Both the position numbers and the translations under genes were made by a program. The notes under the pieces are model-generated. The model did not search any database and was not told where the DNA came from. It saw nothing but the letters and a program-made list of their open reading frames with translations. Below, piece by piece: positions 1 through 8,687 of a stretch of DNA of 44,852 bases (position 1 is its first letter; each line of letters opens with the position of its first letter). This DNA comes from Gammaproteobacteria bacterium (GTDB lineage Bacteria; Pseudomonadota; Gammaproteobacteria; Steroidobacterales; Steroidobacteraceae). The DNA lies in assembly GCA_028293805.1 (NCBI GenBank), contig JAQGOC010000002.1, forward strand, positions 1 through 44,852, read 5' to 3'.

Positions 1-102
1 GCCAGCGGCGCTTACTGGATGTCGCGGGGCATTGATCTGCAGCTCGCAGGTGATTTCCAGGCGGCTGCGCTCGTCTTCGACCGTGTCGCCTCGCCCAAGT
101 AG
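1..102 (+). CDS. C-terminal end of a truncated protein, possibly a glycosidase
   Basis: The window opens inside a gene: frame 1 is open from base 1 to a TAG at 100-102, giving 33 residues that end in FDRVASPK. The stretch GDFQAAALVFDR resembles the closing beta-strands of GH36-type alpha-galactosidases, where a short segment ends in a run such as 'a-a-L-x-x-x-R'. That resemblance is weak and short. The gene is followed 20 bp later by an exported GH2 enzyme, which makes a carbohydrate-active product plausible. It could be any enzyme with a C-terminal beta-sandwich. Confidence 0.4.
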   Translation, partial: ASGAYWMSRGIDLQLAGDFQAAALVFDRVASPK

Positions 103-122
103 CTGACCGCTCGTCTTCAGTG

Positions 123-2495
123 ATGGACAGACGCAACTTCCTGAAGACAACAGGCTCACTCGTCAGCGCCACCGCGTTCTCCGGCGCGGGGCTGGAAGCG
201 GCCACCCGCAGGGCCGCGGGCCGGTTGATCTTGCCCTTGAATCGCAACTGGCTTTACAGCCGCACGCCCGTGGACGGTGCGCACGAGAAAGACTTCGACG
301 ATGCCGGTTTCGAGCGCGTCGTCCTTCCGCACGCCAATATCCGCCTCCCGTGGCACGGTTTCGAGGACAAGGCATACCAGTTCGTATCCATCTATCGGAG
401 GCACTTCAGACTCCCGCCTGCAGCGCGCGGCCGGCGAGTGTTCGTCGACTTCGAAGGTGTGATGACTGCCTCGACCGTGTGGTTGAACGGAGTGCGGCTC
501 GGTGAATACCGCGGAGGGTTCACGCCATTCGGGTTCGACCTCACACCGCACGTCGATCTCGAAGGCGAGAACGTCCTGGTGGTCGAAGTAGATTCGACTG
601 AGCGGCCGGACATCCCACCCTTCGGGCAATTGCTGGATTACTTGACCTTCGGCGGCATCTACCGCGAAGTGTCCCTGAAACTCGTCGCCGCCAGTTTCCT
701 CGAGAACGTCTTCGCGAGGCCCATGAACGTGATGGCGGAACGGCCGGGGCTGGAGGTGGATTGCTCCATCCAACACCTCGAGGCTGGCTGGCCGGATCTC
801 GTCTTGGAGCTCGACCTGGTCGACGGCGAGCGCGTGATTGCACGGACGTCAGGAACCGTTGAGGGAGCAGGGCGCGGCCGGGCGTTGGGACAGGCGCAGG
901 CGTCATCGGCGCGCGACCCGGAATCCGCTCGGCCCGCGGAGCTGCAAAACCACACCGCGCGCTTTGAGAAGCTCCCGCCCGTACGTCTTTGGGAGCTCGA
1001 TCATCCGAACCTCTATACCCTGCGCGTTCGGCTCCTCCGCAACGGGCGCGTCATCGACAGCGACTCCCGCTCCTTCGGATTCCGCGCCGCGCGCTTCACC
1101 GATCACGGCTTCGAGCTCAACGGCCGGATCGTCAAGCTGCGGGGCCTCAACCGCCACCAGACCTTCCCCTTCGTGGGACCGGCGATGCCGCGCCGCGTGC
1201 AGCGTCGGGATGCCGAGATCCTTCGCAAGGAGCTCAAGTGCAACATCGTGCGCACGTCGCACTATCCGCAGTCGCGGCATTTTCTGGACGCCTGCGATGA
1301 GCTCGGGCTGCTCGTTCTGGAGGAAATACCCGGTTGGCAACACATCGGGGACGCTTCATGGAAGGATCTGGCGGTCGACAACGTCCGCCGCATGATCCGC
1401 CGCGATTGGAATCATCCCTCGATCGTTCTCTGGGGTGTCCGCATCAACGAATCGGGGGACGATCATGACTTCTACATCCGCACCAACGGCACCGCCCACG
1501 AGCTCGATCCGACCAGGCAGACCGGCGGCATCCGCGCCTTTCGGGATTCGGAGCTTCTCGAGGACGTCTTCACCGTCAACGACTTCGGATTTCCGCTGCA
1601 GGCGCCGAACCATCCCCGTTACCTGAACACGGAATTCATCGGCCACACCTACGATACGAAGACGACGGACGACGCCGATCGCCTGATCGAGCACACGCTA
1701 CGCCATGCTCGCGTACACGATCAGCTCGCGTCCGATCCTCGATACGCCGGCGGCATAGCGTGGTGCGCGTTCGATTACAACACGCACGCGAACTTCGGCT
1801 CGGGCGACCGGATCTGCTATCACGGCGTCGCGGACATCTTCCGCGAGCCCAAGCGCGCGGCCGGCTTCTACCGTTCGCAGTGCGATCCCGCCGAAGAGGT
1901 GGTCGTGGAACCCGCTCTGCATTGGGCGGCGGGCGATGAAGCCGGTGGACTGTCCCGGATCGTGGTGTGCTCGAATTGCGACCATCTCAAGCTGTTCCTC
2001 AGCGGGAAACTCCTGGTGGAAGGCGGTCCCGACCGCAAGCAGTTTCCGCACCTGGTGCATCCGCCCTTCGTATTCACGGAAATGCGAATGGATATAGTCC
2101 AAAACTGGGGAGACCTGCGCATCGAGGGATACATCGGGGGCAGGCAGGTAGTGGTCCGGACCTGGTCGGGCCTGGGTGTCGACCAGAAATTCGACGTCAC
2201 GCCGGATGATCCCAGGCTGCTCGCGGACGGCGCGGACGCCACTCGCCTCGTGCTCCGGGTGAGCGATGAGTTCGGCAACGTGCGCCCCTATGCGGCAGAT
2301 GCGATCCGGCTGGAATTCGACGGTCCCGCCGCGCTCATCGGCGAGAATCCCTGCCTGCTCATTGGAGGCATCGCAGCCGTCTGGATCCGGGCTACGGAAA
2401 CGCCCGGAACGGTTCGGATCAAGGCAATCCATCCCCGGCTGGGGGAGCGCAGTACACGGATCGAGATTCTCCCGGCACCCGCCGAAACGGTCTGA
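123..2495 (+). CDS. Tat-exported glycoside hydrolase family 2 protein (beta-galactosidase/glucuronidase-like)
   Basis: Hydrolyses a beta-glycosidic bond with retention, probably in the periplasm; the sugar specificity cannot be read from sequence. The N-terminus DRRNFLKTTG followed by a hydrophobic stretch is a clear twin-arginine signal. Next come the GH2 sugar-binding jelly roll (about residues 40-200), an immunoglobulin-like domain (about 200-340) and the TIM barrel (about 345-600). The acid/base is Glu443 in the motif VRINES, and the nucleophile is probably Glu504 in YLNTEF, counted from ATG 123. A C-terminal Ig-like domain (about 690-770) resembles those of exported GH2 enzymes. A GTG at 120 directly precedes the ATG and either could start the protein; no strong Shine-Dalgarno is visible. 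It sits 20 bp after the truncated upstream gene, so the two are probably co-transcribed. Confidence 0.9.
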   Translation: MDRRNFLKTTGSLVSATAFSGAGLEAATRRAAGRLILPLNRNWLYSRTPVDGAHEKDFDDAGFERVVLPHANIRLPWHGFEDKAYQFVSIYRRHFRLPPAARGRRVFVDFEGVMTASTVWLNGVRLGEYRGGFTPFGFDLTPHVDLEGENVLVVEVDSTERPDIPPFGQLLDYLTFGGIYREVSLKLVAASFLENVFARPMNVMAERPGLEVDCSIQHLEAGWPDLVLELDLVDGERVIARTSGTVEGAGRGRALGQAQASSARDPESARPAELQNHTARFEKLPPVRLWELDHPNLYTLRVRLLRNGRVIDSDSRSFGFRAARFTDHGFELNGRIVKLRGLNRHQTFPFVGPAMPRRVQRRDAEILRKELKCNIVRTSHYPQSRHFLDACDELGLLVLEEIPGWQHIGDASWKDLAVDNVRRMIRRDWNHPSIVLWGVRINESGDDHDFYIRTNGTAHELDPTRQTGGIRAFRDSELLEDVFTVNDFGFPLQAPNHPRYLNTEFIGHTYDTKTTDDADRLIEHTLRHARVHDQLASDPRYAGGIAWCAFDYNTHANFGSGDRICYHGVADIFREPKRAAGFYRSQCDPAEEVVVEPALHWAAGDEAGGLSRIVVCSNCDHLKLFLSGKLLVEGGPDRKQFPHLVHPPFVFTEMRMDIVQNWGDLRIEGYIGGRQVVVRTWSGLGVDQKFDVTPDDPRLLADGADATRLVLRVSDEFGNVRPYAADAIRLEFDGPAALIGENPCLLIGGIAAVWIRATETPGTVRIKAIHPRLGERSTRIEILPAPAETV

Positions 2496-2587
2496 GCGAC
2501 CGCGCGCAGCTCGGCCGCGTATGCGGATGCGCCGTATCCGTGCGCCGTCCGTTCAATCCATCGCCCGCATATCTCTCGGTCATACCG

Positions 2588-2755
2588 GACGGCGGCTGGC
2601 CCGACGGCAGTCACGACAAATGCCGGATCGCAACGCGCATCGGCACCGCCCAGGCGCGCGTCGCAGCCATGCTGGTGCTCACCTTGCCCGGCACTCCCAT
2701 TGTGTATGCCGGCGATGCGATCGGCATGCGCAACGTCCCCTGCCGGAGCGTTTGA
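2588..2755 (+). pseudogene. Remnant of a GH13 alpha-glucosidase / oligo-1,6-glucosidase
   Basis: Translation from a GTG at 2540 gives 71 residues. Residues from about 17 onward match a central piece of GH13 alpha-glucosidases: WPDGSHDKCRIATRIG corresponds to the conserved WPN..GNHD..R.asR.G region that holds the substrate-binding His-Asp. TAQARVAAMLVLTLPGTP and IVYAGDAIGM correspond to the following helix and the GTP-x-x-Y-x-GDEIGM strand. Everything before and after is missing, there is no catalytic nucleophile or acid/base, and a stop follows at 2753-2755. Asn of NHD is Ser and Glu of GDEIGM is Ala, as expected for decay without selection. It is a deletion scar of a larger glycan-use locus together with the neighbouring GH2 gene. 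Confidence 0.75.
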
Positions 2756-2824
2756 CCGCTGGGCGTCATCAGCGCTACTCAGCCGAGTCAGCTAAGCTAT
2801 AGGATCGAGTGGCTCTGGGCAGAG

Positions 2825-4999
2825 ATGGCAATGAGATTGATCCTGGCGCTCGCGCTGTCGCTCCTGCTGGTGAGCTGCCTGGCCGCTATGGAGGCTGGAG
2901 CTTTCGGCGCGAGTACTCGGGCGGCCATCGTATTCAGCTTGTTCACCGGCATGAGTCTGCTCTTGTGCCTGCTGGTCGAATGGTGGCACCGGGTGCGATG
3001 GACCGAGGCTGCCGCGAGCCCGGACAGGGAGCTGGTCAGACTGGCGATGGCCAGCATCGGGGATGGGGTGATCGTCACCGACGTGGAAGGTCGAGTCATA
3101 TTCATCAATGACGCAGGCTGCAGCCTGCTGGGGTGCGCGCCGAGCACCGCGCAAGGCGCACCATTCGACTCGGTCTTCAAGCCCATGAACGCCTCGACCC
3201 CGGAACCGGTGGTCAACCTCATTGACTCGGTGTTGAGCTCGCAATCACCGGCTGGGGTTGCTGAGGACCTGGCATTGATCCTGAGTGATGGCCGCGAAGT
3301 CGCTCTAGAGCTCAGGGGCGCGCCCATTCGGTCCGAGGACGGAACGGTTCGCGGCATGGTGGTGTCATTTCGCGATTGCACCGGGAGAAACCAGGCGGAG
3401 CAAGAGACGCAGCAGCTGCTGCAAACGGTGGAAGCGGAGAAGGAGTGGTTCTCGCAGGTGTTGAGCAGCATCACCGAAGAGGTCTACTTTACGGACACAC
3501 GGAAGCGGTACACCTTCGCAAACGCGGCGGCAATGCGGGAGTTCGGCCATGAGACCGTCAGGGGGATCGAGGTTGAGAAGTTAATCGCCAACCTCGTCGT
3601 ATTACGGCCAGACGGTACTCCGCGGCCGATCGAGGAGGCCCCGCCGTTGCGGGCATTGACTGGCGAAGTCATTCGCGATGAGGAGCAGATCACTCAGACT
3701 CCACGCACCGGCGAAATGCGCCATCGGCAGGTCAGCTCAGCACCGGTGCGGGACGCGAGCGGCAGCATCATCGGGTCGGTGTCGGTGGTGCGGGACATTA
3801 CGGAGCGCAAGCGCGCGGAGGTCGCATTGCGCGAGGCAGACCACCGCAAAAATGTCTTCCTCGTCACTCTGTCACACGAGCTACGCAGTCCTCTCGCGCC
3901 CATTCTGACGGCAGCGCGGCAGCTCGAGTCCCCTGACGTGACTTTGGCAGACCTGCAACAATGCGGAGCGATCATCTCCCGCCAGGTCACCCACATGGCC
4001 GCGCTGCTCAATGATCTGCTCGAGGTTTCGCGCTTCGCACGCGGCGAGCTGACTCTGAAAAAGCAGTGCGTCCGGTTGCAGGAACTACTCGATTCCGCGG
4101 TCGAGACTGCCCGGCCACTGATCGATGCCAAGTCCCATCGGTTGCATCTCGATATTTCCTCTACACCGCTGCTGCTGGAAGTCGATCCGGTTCGTCTGAC
4201 TCAGGTTGTGAGCAATCTATTGGCGAATGCGGCGAAATACACCAATCCCGGCGGGGACATCACTCTGGGCGTGCGGCTCGAGGCGGATGCAGTGCTCCTT
4301 TTCGTTCGCGATACGGGCATCGGGTTACCGGCCGACAGCGTCGCCGATGTATTCGAGATCTTCGTCCAACTCGAGCCGGCCAAGGCGCGCTCGCAGGGTG
4401 GCCTGGGGATTGGCCTGGCCTTGGTCAAGGGGCTGGTAGAGCTGCACGGTGGGCAAGTCGAGGTGCAAAGCGCCGGCCGCGATCGGGGCAGCACATTCAC
4501 CGTAAGTTTGCCGCGCTCCGTGGTGAGAGCGGAACTTGCCTCGCCGGCTCGCCCGCCGGCAGCGGTGACCGCACTCGACGAGAAACCCCGGCGTGTATTG
4601 ATCGCAGACGATGCTCCCGACGGGGCCGTGGCTCTGGCGATGGTCTTGGAGAGACGCGGCCACGAGGTTCATGTCGCTCACGACGGGCTGGAAGCCCTGA
4701 AGCTCGCCGACCAGGTGAGGCCCGATATCGTGTTCCTCGATATCGGCATGCCCGGTCTGAGCGGCTATGAGGTGGCCCTGGGCATTCGCCGCGAGGCGTG
4801 GGGCCGGCACATGATGCTTATTGCGGTGACCGGGTGGGGGCAGGACGACGACATACGCAATGCTCATGCGGCTGGATTCGATCATCATTTCACCAAGCCG
4901 CTGGATCCAAAGCGGCTCAGGTCGATCTTCGCAGCATTGCCGGGTCACACCGGACAGGCCACTGATTTGGTCGGCAAACGCCAAAGCCGGCGCCGCTAG
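2825..4999 (+). CDS. Membrane-anchored hybrid sensor histidine kinase with two PAS domains and a receiver
   Basis: A 724-residue hybrid kinase. Two membrane helices (about residues 4-22 and 33-54) are followed by a PAS domain (about 72-190, starting SIGDGVIVTD) and a second PAS (about 205-330, with the ITEEVYFTD strand). Then come HisKA with phospho-accepting His351 in SHELRSPL, and HATPase_c with NLLANAAKY, the G1 box DTGIGLP and a G2 box GLGIGLALV. A C-terminal receiver follows, with acceptor Asp639 in VFLDIGMPG and Lys in the TKPLD motif. The order implies autophosphorylation and intramolecular transfer to the receiver. No output partner is next to it, so the target is unknown. The Shine-Dalgarno is weak; the start ATG at 2825 is the first that includes the membrane helices. 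Confidence 0.93.
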   Translation: MAMRLILALALSLLLVSCLAAMEAGAFGASTRAAIVFSLFTGMSLLLCLLVEWWHRVRWTEAAASPDRELVRLAMASIGDGVIVTDVEGRVIFINDAGCSLLGCAPSTAQGAPFDSVFKPMNASTPEPVVNLIDSVLSSQSPAGVAEDLALILSDGREVALELRGAPIRSEDGTVRGMVVSFRDCTGRNQAEQETQQLLQTVEAEKEWFSQVLSSITEEVYFTDTRKRYTFANAAAMREFGHETVRGIEVEKLIANLVVLRPDGTPRPIEEAPPLRALTGEVIRDEEQITQTPRTGEMRHRQVSSAPVRDASGSIIGSVSVVRDITERKRAEVALREADHRKNVFLVTLSHELRSPLAPILTAARQLESPDVTLADLQQCGAIISRQVTHMAALLNDLLEVSRFARGELTLKKQCVRLQELLDSAVETARPLIDAKSHRLHLDISSTPLLLEVDPVRLTQVVSNLLANAAKYTNPGGDITLGVRLEADAVLLFVRDTGIGLPADSVADVFEIFVQLEPAKARSQGGLGIGLALVKGLVELHGGQVEVQSAGRDRGSTFTVSLPRSVVRAELASPARPPAAVTALDEKPRRVLIADDAPDGAVALAMVLERRGHEVHVAHDGLEALKLADQVRPDIVFLDIGMPGLSGYEVALGIRREAWGRHMMLIAVTGWGQDDDIRNAHAAGFDHHFTKPLDPKRLRSIFAALPGHTGQATDLVGKRQSRRR

Positions 5000-5013
5000 C
5001 GGGTGAGGCGGCG

Positions 5014-5121
5014 TCATTGCTGGTGGGACCTGAGCATCGCAGTCCCGATCACAAACACGTCGAGCGCCATCACAGCACCGAGAAACCGACCTGCCGTGCC
5101 GGGCGACCAAGCGCTGTCCAC
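5014..5121 (-). CDS. Possible 35-residue small membrane protein
   Basis: A short reading frame starts with GTG at 5121-5119 and stops at 5014-5016. A good Shine-Dalgarno, GAGGTGAG, lies 5 bases upstream of the GTG (5127-5134). The peptide has a hydrophilic N-terminus, one hydrophobic stretch FLGAVMALDVFVIGTAML and a short polar tail RSHQQ, the layout of a single-pass membrane miniprotein. It lies in the gap between two convergent genes. I do not recognise a family; chance occurrence is quite possible. Confidence 0.3.
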   Translation of the reverse strand: MDSAWSPGTAGRFLGAVMALDVFVIGTAMLRSHQQ

Positions 5122-5189
5122 AGCGTCTCACCTCAAAGCCCGAATGCGCCTGCACTAGCCCCGGCGGGCACCGATCGGAGCGCCCGAGT

Positions 5190-5924
5190 CTAGGGCGCGC
5201 GCGTAGACTGGAACTTGGAGCGCGCTCTTCTCACCGCCCACAGTCCCACCAGTGCGGCTGTGGCCGCGGTGCGGATCGAGGGTCGCGGAAGCCATCTCAT
5301 GGCGGCAAGGACGAGGTTGGGCGGATCGTCGCGCTGAGGCGCAGACTGCGATGGCCGGGCCACAGAGGGCTCAGGCGCAGAGCCCGAGAAGAGATCCAAC
5401 ATGGCGGGCACGAACGCGCGCAGATCCTGTGGTCCGCGACTAGTTACCCAGTTTCCATCACGGACAACTTCCTGGTCGAGCCACGTCGCTCCCGCGTTGA
5501 CGAGGTCGTCGCGAATCCCTGGCCAGGACGTCATGGTTCGTCCCTGCGTGAGCCCGGCGGATGCGAGTACCCACGGACCATGGCAGAGCGTCGCGATTGG
5601 CTTGCCAGCAGCATCGAATGCCTGCACGAAAGCGCGCGCCGCTGCGGACTGTCGCAGCAGGTCGGGATTGATGAAGCCGCCGGGAATCAGCAGCGCGTCG
5701 TAGTCATTCACGTCCGCTTCCGCGACTGTTTTCGTTACCCGCACGCGGCGGGCCGGCTCATGCAGATTCACTCCCCGGATGCGGCCGTGACGCAGGGAAA
5801 TCACGTCCACCTGAGCGCGTGCTTTGCGCAACGCCAACAGCGGAACCACCAGCTCGACCATCTCGAAACCATCCGCCGCAAGCACCGCAACCCGTCGCTG
5901 TCGCAGCTCCCCATTGCCTTTCAT
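5190..5924 (-). CDS. DJ-1/PfpI family protein
   Basis: Member of the class I glutamine amidotransferase-like superfamily, PfpI/YhbO branch, usually described as stress-related deglycase, glyoxalase or peptidase. The Rossmann-like core covers about residues 10-185. The nucleophile elbow is ATLCHGPWVL with Cys114 followed by His115, and an acidic residue in GFEMVE (about 21) fits the Cys-activating Glu of the family. The start chosen is the ATG at 5924, because AGGAG lies just upstream; a longer frame reaches 5978 but has no ribosome site. At 244 residues it is about 60 longer than a typical PfpI. The extra C-terminal tail ends in a hydrophobic segment (TAATAALVGLWAV) followed by Arg/Lys, suggesting membrane tethering, which is unusual for this family. 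Confidence 0.85.
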   Translation of the reverse strand: MKGNGELRQRRVAVLAADGFEMVELVVPLLALRKARAQVDVISLRHGRIRGVNLHEPARRVRVTKTVAEADVNDYDALLIPGGFINPDLLRQSAAARAFVQAFDAAGKPIATLCHGPWVLASAGLTQGRTMTSWPGIRDDLVNAGATWLDQEVVRDGNWVTSRGPQDLRAFVPAMLDLFSGSAPEPSVARPSQSAPQRDDPPNLVLAAMRWLPRPSIRTAATAALVGLWAVRRARSKFQSTRAP

Positions 5925-6171
5925 TGTTAGCTCCTCGTTGAATCCACAAACATGAATCGTACGAGGAGTCGGTAGCATAAACCGTGCGTCGTCACGTCAA
6001 TGCATACGGTGGCGTGCAAGTCGCAAAGCGGCAATCCCACGTTGTAAGCACGGATTGCCGCGACCGATGCAGATACTGCAACGCGGCACTTGTTGACCCT
6101 TATCGCCAGGTAGCGCAGGCTTCCTCGGCACCGGCAATCCTGAGGTTGGCGATTGACGCAAGGGAGTCATC

Positions 6172-6489
6172 ATGACTGACGCGTTGAGCAAGCCGTTGCG
6201 CAGCTTCCGTGATTTCTATCCGTTCTATCTCGCCGAACATGCCAACCGAACCTGTCGGCGACTGCATTTTATCGGCTCCAGTCTCGTGCTCGCCGTACTG
6301 GCGACCGCCACGCTCACAATGAACGGTTGGTTCCTGTTGGCCATACCGGTCGTTGGTTACGGCTTCGCCTGGCTTGGCCACTTCGCTTACGAGAAAAACC
6401 GTCCGGCCACTTTCCGCTATCCGCTCTATAGCCTGATGGGCGATTGGGTGATGTTCAAGGATGTGGTGACGGGCCGTATTCCGTTCTGA
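6172..6489 (+). CDS. Mpo1-like (DUF962) small membrane protein
   Basis: A 105-residue protein with the hallmarks of the DUF962/Mpo1-like family: FYPFYLAEHANRTCRRLHFIG near the start (in two overlapping blocks), two membrane helices (about 38-75), then GHFAYEKNRPATF and YPLYSLMGDWVMFKD. The yeast relative Mpo1 is an iron-dependent 2-hydroxy-fatty-acid dioxygenase. The conserved His residues (in AEH, LHF and GHF) are present, so a lipid-related role is possible, but bacterial members are essentially uncharacterised. The ATG follows AGGGAG at a suitable distance. It stands alone between a minus-strand PfpI gene and the AraC-type regulator. Confidence 0.85.
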   Translation: MTDALSKPLRSFRDFYPFYLAEHANRTCRRLHFIGSSLVLAVLATATLTMNGWFLLAIPVVGYGFAWLGHFAYEKNRPATFRYPLYSLMGDWVMFKDVVTGRIPF

Positions 6490-6601
6490 GTCTGGCGTGC
6501 ACGCTCTGCTCATGCGCGTGACTGCAGTGATCTGAAATGGTATGGAGGAGCTGACCCTGCTGGAGTAGCCTAGCTGGAGAATTTGTCCTGCGGTAAGGAT
6601 C

Positions 6602-7723
6602 ATGCGAGAAGAACTGCGGATTCCGACGGCGCGGCGGGCCGAGCACGAAGCTCTCCTGATCCGCAGCGCGATCCTCTCCTCATACCTTCAGATCTCATCC
6701 GCGGTCGGCCTGAATCCAGCGGCGCTGCTCCGGCGCGTGCACCTGGATCCCGCGGCGCTCACGAACCCCGAAATCCTCATCCCCGCGATACGCGCTACGG
6801 AGTTGATTGAGCTGTCCGCGCTCACGGCGCGCTGCCGGGATTTCGGCCTGCGGCTGGCCTTGGCGCGCGGCGCACCGGATCTGGGGCCGCTCAATCTCCT
6901 GCTGCGCGAAGAACCTGACATCAGGTCCGCGCTGCGTTCGTTGCAAAGCTACCTGCACGTGCATTCGCGCAGCCTGAGAGTCGTGTCCGAGGAGCAACAG
7001 GGTTGCGTCATTCTCAGCGGCAGCCTGGTGGAAGCGGCTGCTCCGTTTGCCGCCCCGCATACGACAGAGATGATCATCTGCGGCATATTCCAGTCGCTAC
7101 GCTGGCTCATTGGCGCGAGCTGGCATCCTGCCATGGTGTGCTTCACTCACGGTCCACTGGGCGAAAAGGGCACGCATGCAGCCGTATTCGGCTGTCCGGT
7201 CGAATTCAATCACGGCTTCGATGGACTCGTTCTGACCAAAGCGGACCTGGACCGGCCCGTGCAAAGCTCGAACCCGGCCCTGCGGCGCCATGCCGAGGAC
7301 TATGTCCGCATGCTGGCGACGCGATCGACCGCGGGTTTCGAGGAAGTGGTGACCGGCCTGATCGCAGCGCTGCTGCCCTCCGGCTCTTGTTCGTCCGCGA
7401 AGGTGGCACGGCACCTTGGCATGGAGCGCAGCACGCTCGGGCGGCGTCTCGCCGATTTCGGCTCGAGCTATTCCCGCGCGCTTCAGGAGACGCGCATGCG
7501 ATTGGCGAATCGTCTGTGCCTGTCGGGGGTCGCGTTGGAGCAGGTGGGCGATCACCTTGGCTTTGCATCCCCGAGCACGTTTTCCCGCTGGTTCTCGACC
7601 AGCTTTGGCTGTTCGGCCAGGGCATGGCGCAAGCGACATCGGGGCACCATTGGCGACGGCCGCAACTGCGAGAGCCCGACTGTCGGATTTGATCCGGTCA
7701 GGGCGATTGCTTCGCGCGCTTGA
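6602..7723 (+). CDS. AraC-family transcriptional regulator (OruR-like, arabinose_bd N-terminus)
   Basis: A 373-residue regulator. The N-terminal half (about 20-220) matches the PF12625 'arabinose-binding' type sensor found in OruR-like AraC proteins. The C-terminal roughly 100 residues (about 250-350) hold the two helix-turn-helix units, seen as SSAKVARHLGMERSTLGRRL and LEQVGDHLGFASPSTFSRWF. The latter is the canonical second AraC HTH. TAAGGATC precedes the ATG. It is convergent with the minus-strand esterase/MFS/MetX-like/TonB operon and is the only dedicated DNA-binding regulator near it, so it is the best candidate for the regulator of that operon and of the divergent Old Yellow Enzyme gene. 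That link is inference, supported by the 21-bp-spaced repeat at 13497-13530. Confidence 0.9.
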   Translation: MREELRIPTARRAEHEALLIRSAILSSYLQISSAVGLNPAALLRRVHLDPAALTNPEILIPAIRATELIELSALTARCRDFGLRLALARGAPDLGPLNLLLREEPDIRSALRSLQSYLHVHSRSLRVVSEEQQGCVILSGSLVEAAAPFAAPHTTEMIICGIFQSLRWLIGASWHPAMVCFTHGPLGEKGTHAAVFGCPVEFNHGFDGLVLTKADLDRPVQSSNPALRRHAEDYVRMLATRSTAGFEEVVTGLIAALLPSGSCSSAKVARHLGMERSTLGRRLADFGSSYSRALQETRMRLANRLCLSGVALEQVGDHLGFASPSTFSRWFSTSFGCSARAWRKRHRGTIGDGRNCESPTVGFDPVRAIASRA

Positions 7724-7735
7724 CGACCAGACGCT

Positions 7736-8674
7736 TCAGCGGCGCGCAGCGCCGTCCAGCTCCTTTTCCCATGCGGCCATGCGTGCGATGGCGAAATCTC
7801 CGGTCGGGCGCGCGAATTTGACGAAGTTGTGCGGCATCGGCTGGTAGATTTCATAACGCACGAGCACGCCCGCGCGCGCTGCAGCCGCCGCGAGGAGCTC
7901 GGAGTCGTCGAGGCCCATCTCCAGCCCGCCAGCTTGTATGAGGAGGGGCGCGCACCCCGAAAAATCGGCTTCGTTCGGGGGCCGCGGCAGGTTGCCTGAG
8001 TGACCGGACCCGAGATAACAATCCCGGAAAAAGACACCCAGCTCGCGCGGAGCCAGATCCACTTCCTGGTGATGCGTCCAACTGGGGGTGGACATCGAGA
8101 CATCGAACCATGCCGATGTAGCAATTGCGGTCCGCACCGAGCCGGGCATCTCGCGTCCGGCACGCGCCGCGGTCACGACAGCGAGATTGCCCCCGGCCGA
8201 ATCGCCCACGAGGGTGATCGGGTTGCGGCAGGTGCGCGCCAACCAGGAGAAACTCGTCCAGGCATCGTCGATGGCGGCGGGAAACGGGTGTTCGGGAGCT
8301 TGCCTGTAGCCAACCGCCAGGACCGGCGCATTGAACGCGGTGGCCAGAGCCGCAGCCACGCCGCGCTCGGCTTCCACACTGCCGCATACATAACCTCCTC
8401 CATGAAAATACAGGAGGGGCGACTCGCGCCGTCGATCCTCCGGCCGAAACCACCAGGCCGCGACACCGCCAGCATCTTGCGCAGTCACCTCGACGTTCGC
8501 GGGGACCGGACGCGACAAAGGGGTATTCGCTGCGTCCACTGCTCCGCGACGTAATGTGACCAGATCCGGCAATTGCTGGCTCGCGGCCCTGGCCTGCGCG
8601 GTACGCACCAAGGCCTCGAACCAAACCCGGTCGGCTTCCGACGCCGTGATAAGCGTGCGATCGGAGTGCACCAC
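7736..8674 (-). CDS. HSL-type alpha/beta hydrolase (esterase/lipase)
   Basis: Carboxylesterase of the hormone-sensitive-lipase family. The oxyanion-hole motif is FHGGGYVCG, the nucleophile elbow is GDSAGGN, and the acid/base pair is probably Asp in EMGLDDSE and His in QPMPHNFV near the C-terminus. The frame extends to a TTG at 8752 that would overlap the upstream MFS gene by 65 bases. I prefer GTG at 8674 (312 residues), just after the MFS stop at 8688 with AAGAG in between; a second GTG follows at once. It is the last gene of the minus-strand operon TonB receptor - MetX-like hydrolase - MFS - esterase, suggesting that the imported substrate or an intermediate is an ester. Confidence 0.88.
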   Translation of the reverse strand: MVHSDRTLITASEADRVWFEALVRTAQARAASQQLPDLVTLRRGAVDAANTPLSRPVPANVEVTAQDAGGVAAWWFRPEDRRRESPLLYFHGGGYVCGSVEAERGVAAALATAFNAPVLAVGYRQAPEHPFPAAIDDAWTSFSWLARTCRNPITLVGDSAGGNLAVVTAARAGREMPGSVRTAIATSAWFDVSMSTPSWTHHQEVDLAPRELGVFFRDCYLGSGHSGNLPRPPNEADFSGCAPLLIQAGGLEMGLDDSELLAAAAARAGVLVRYEIYQPMPHNFVKFARPTGDFAIARMAAWEKELDGAARR

Positions 8675-8687
8675 GAGGCTCGGCTCT

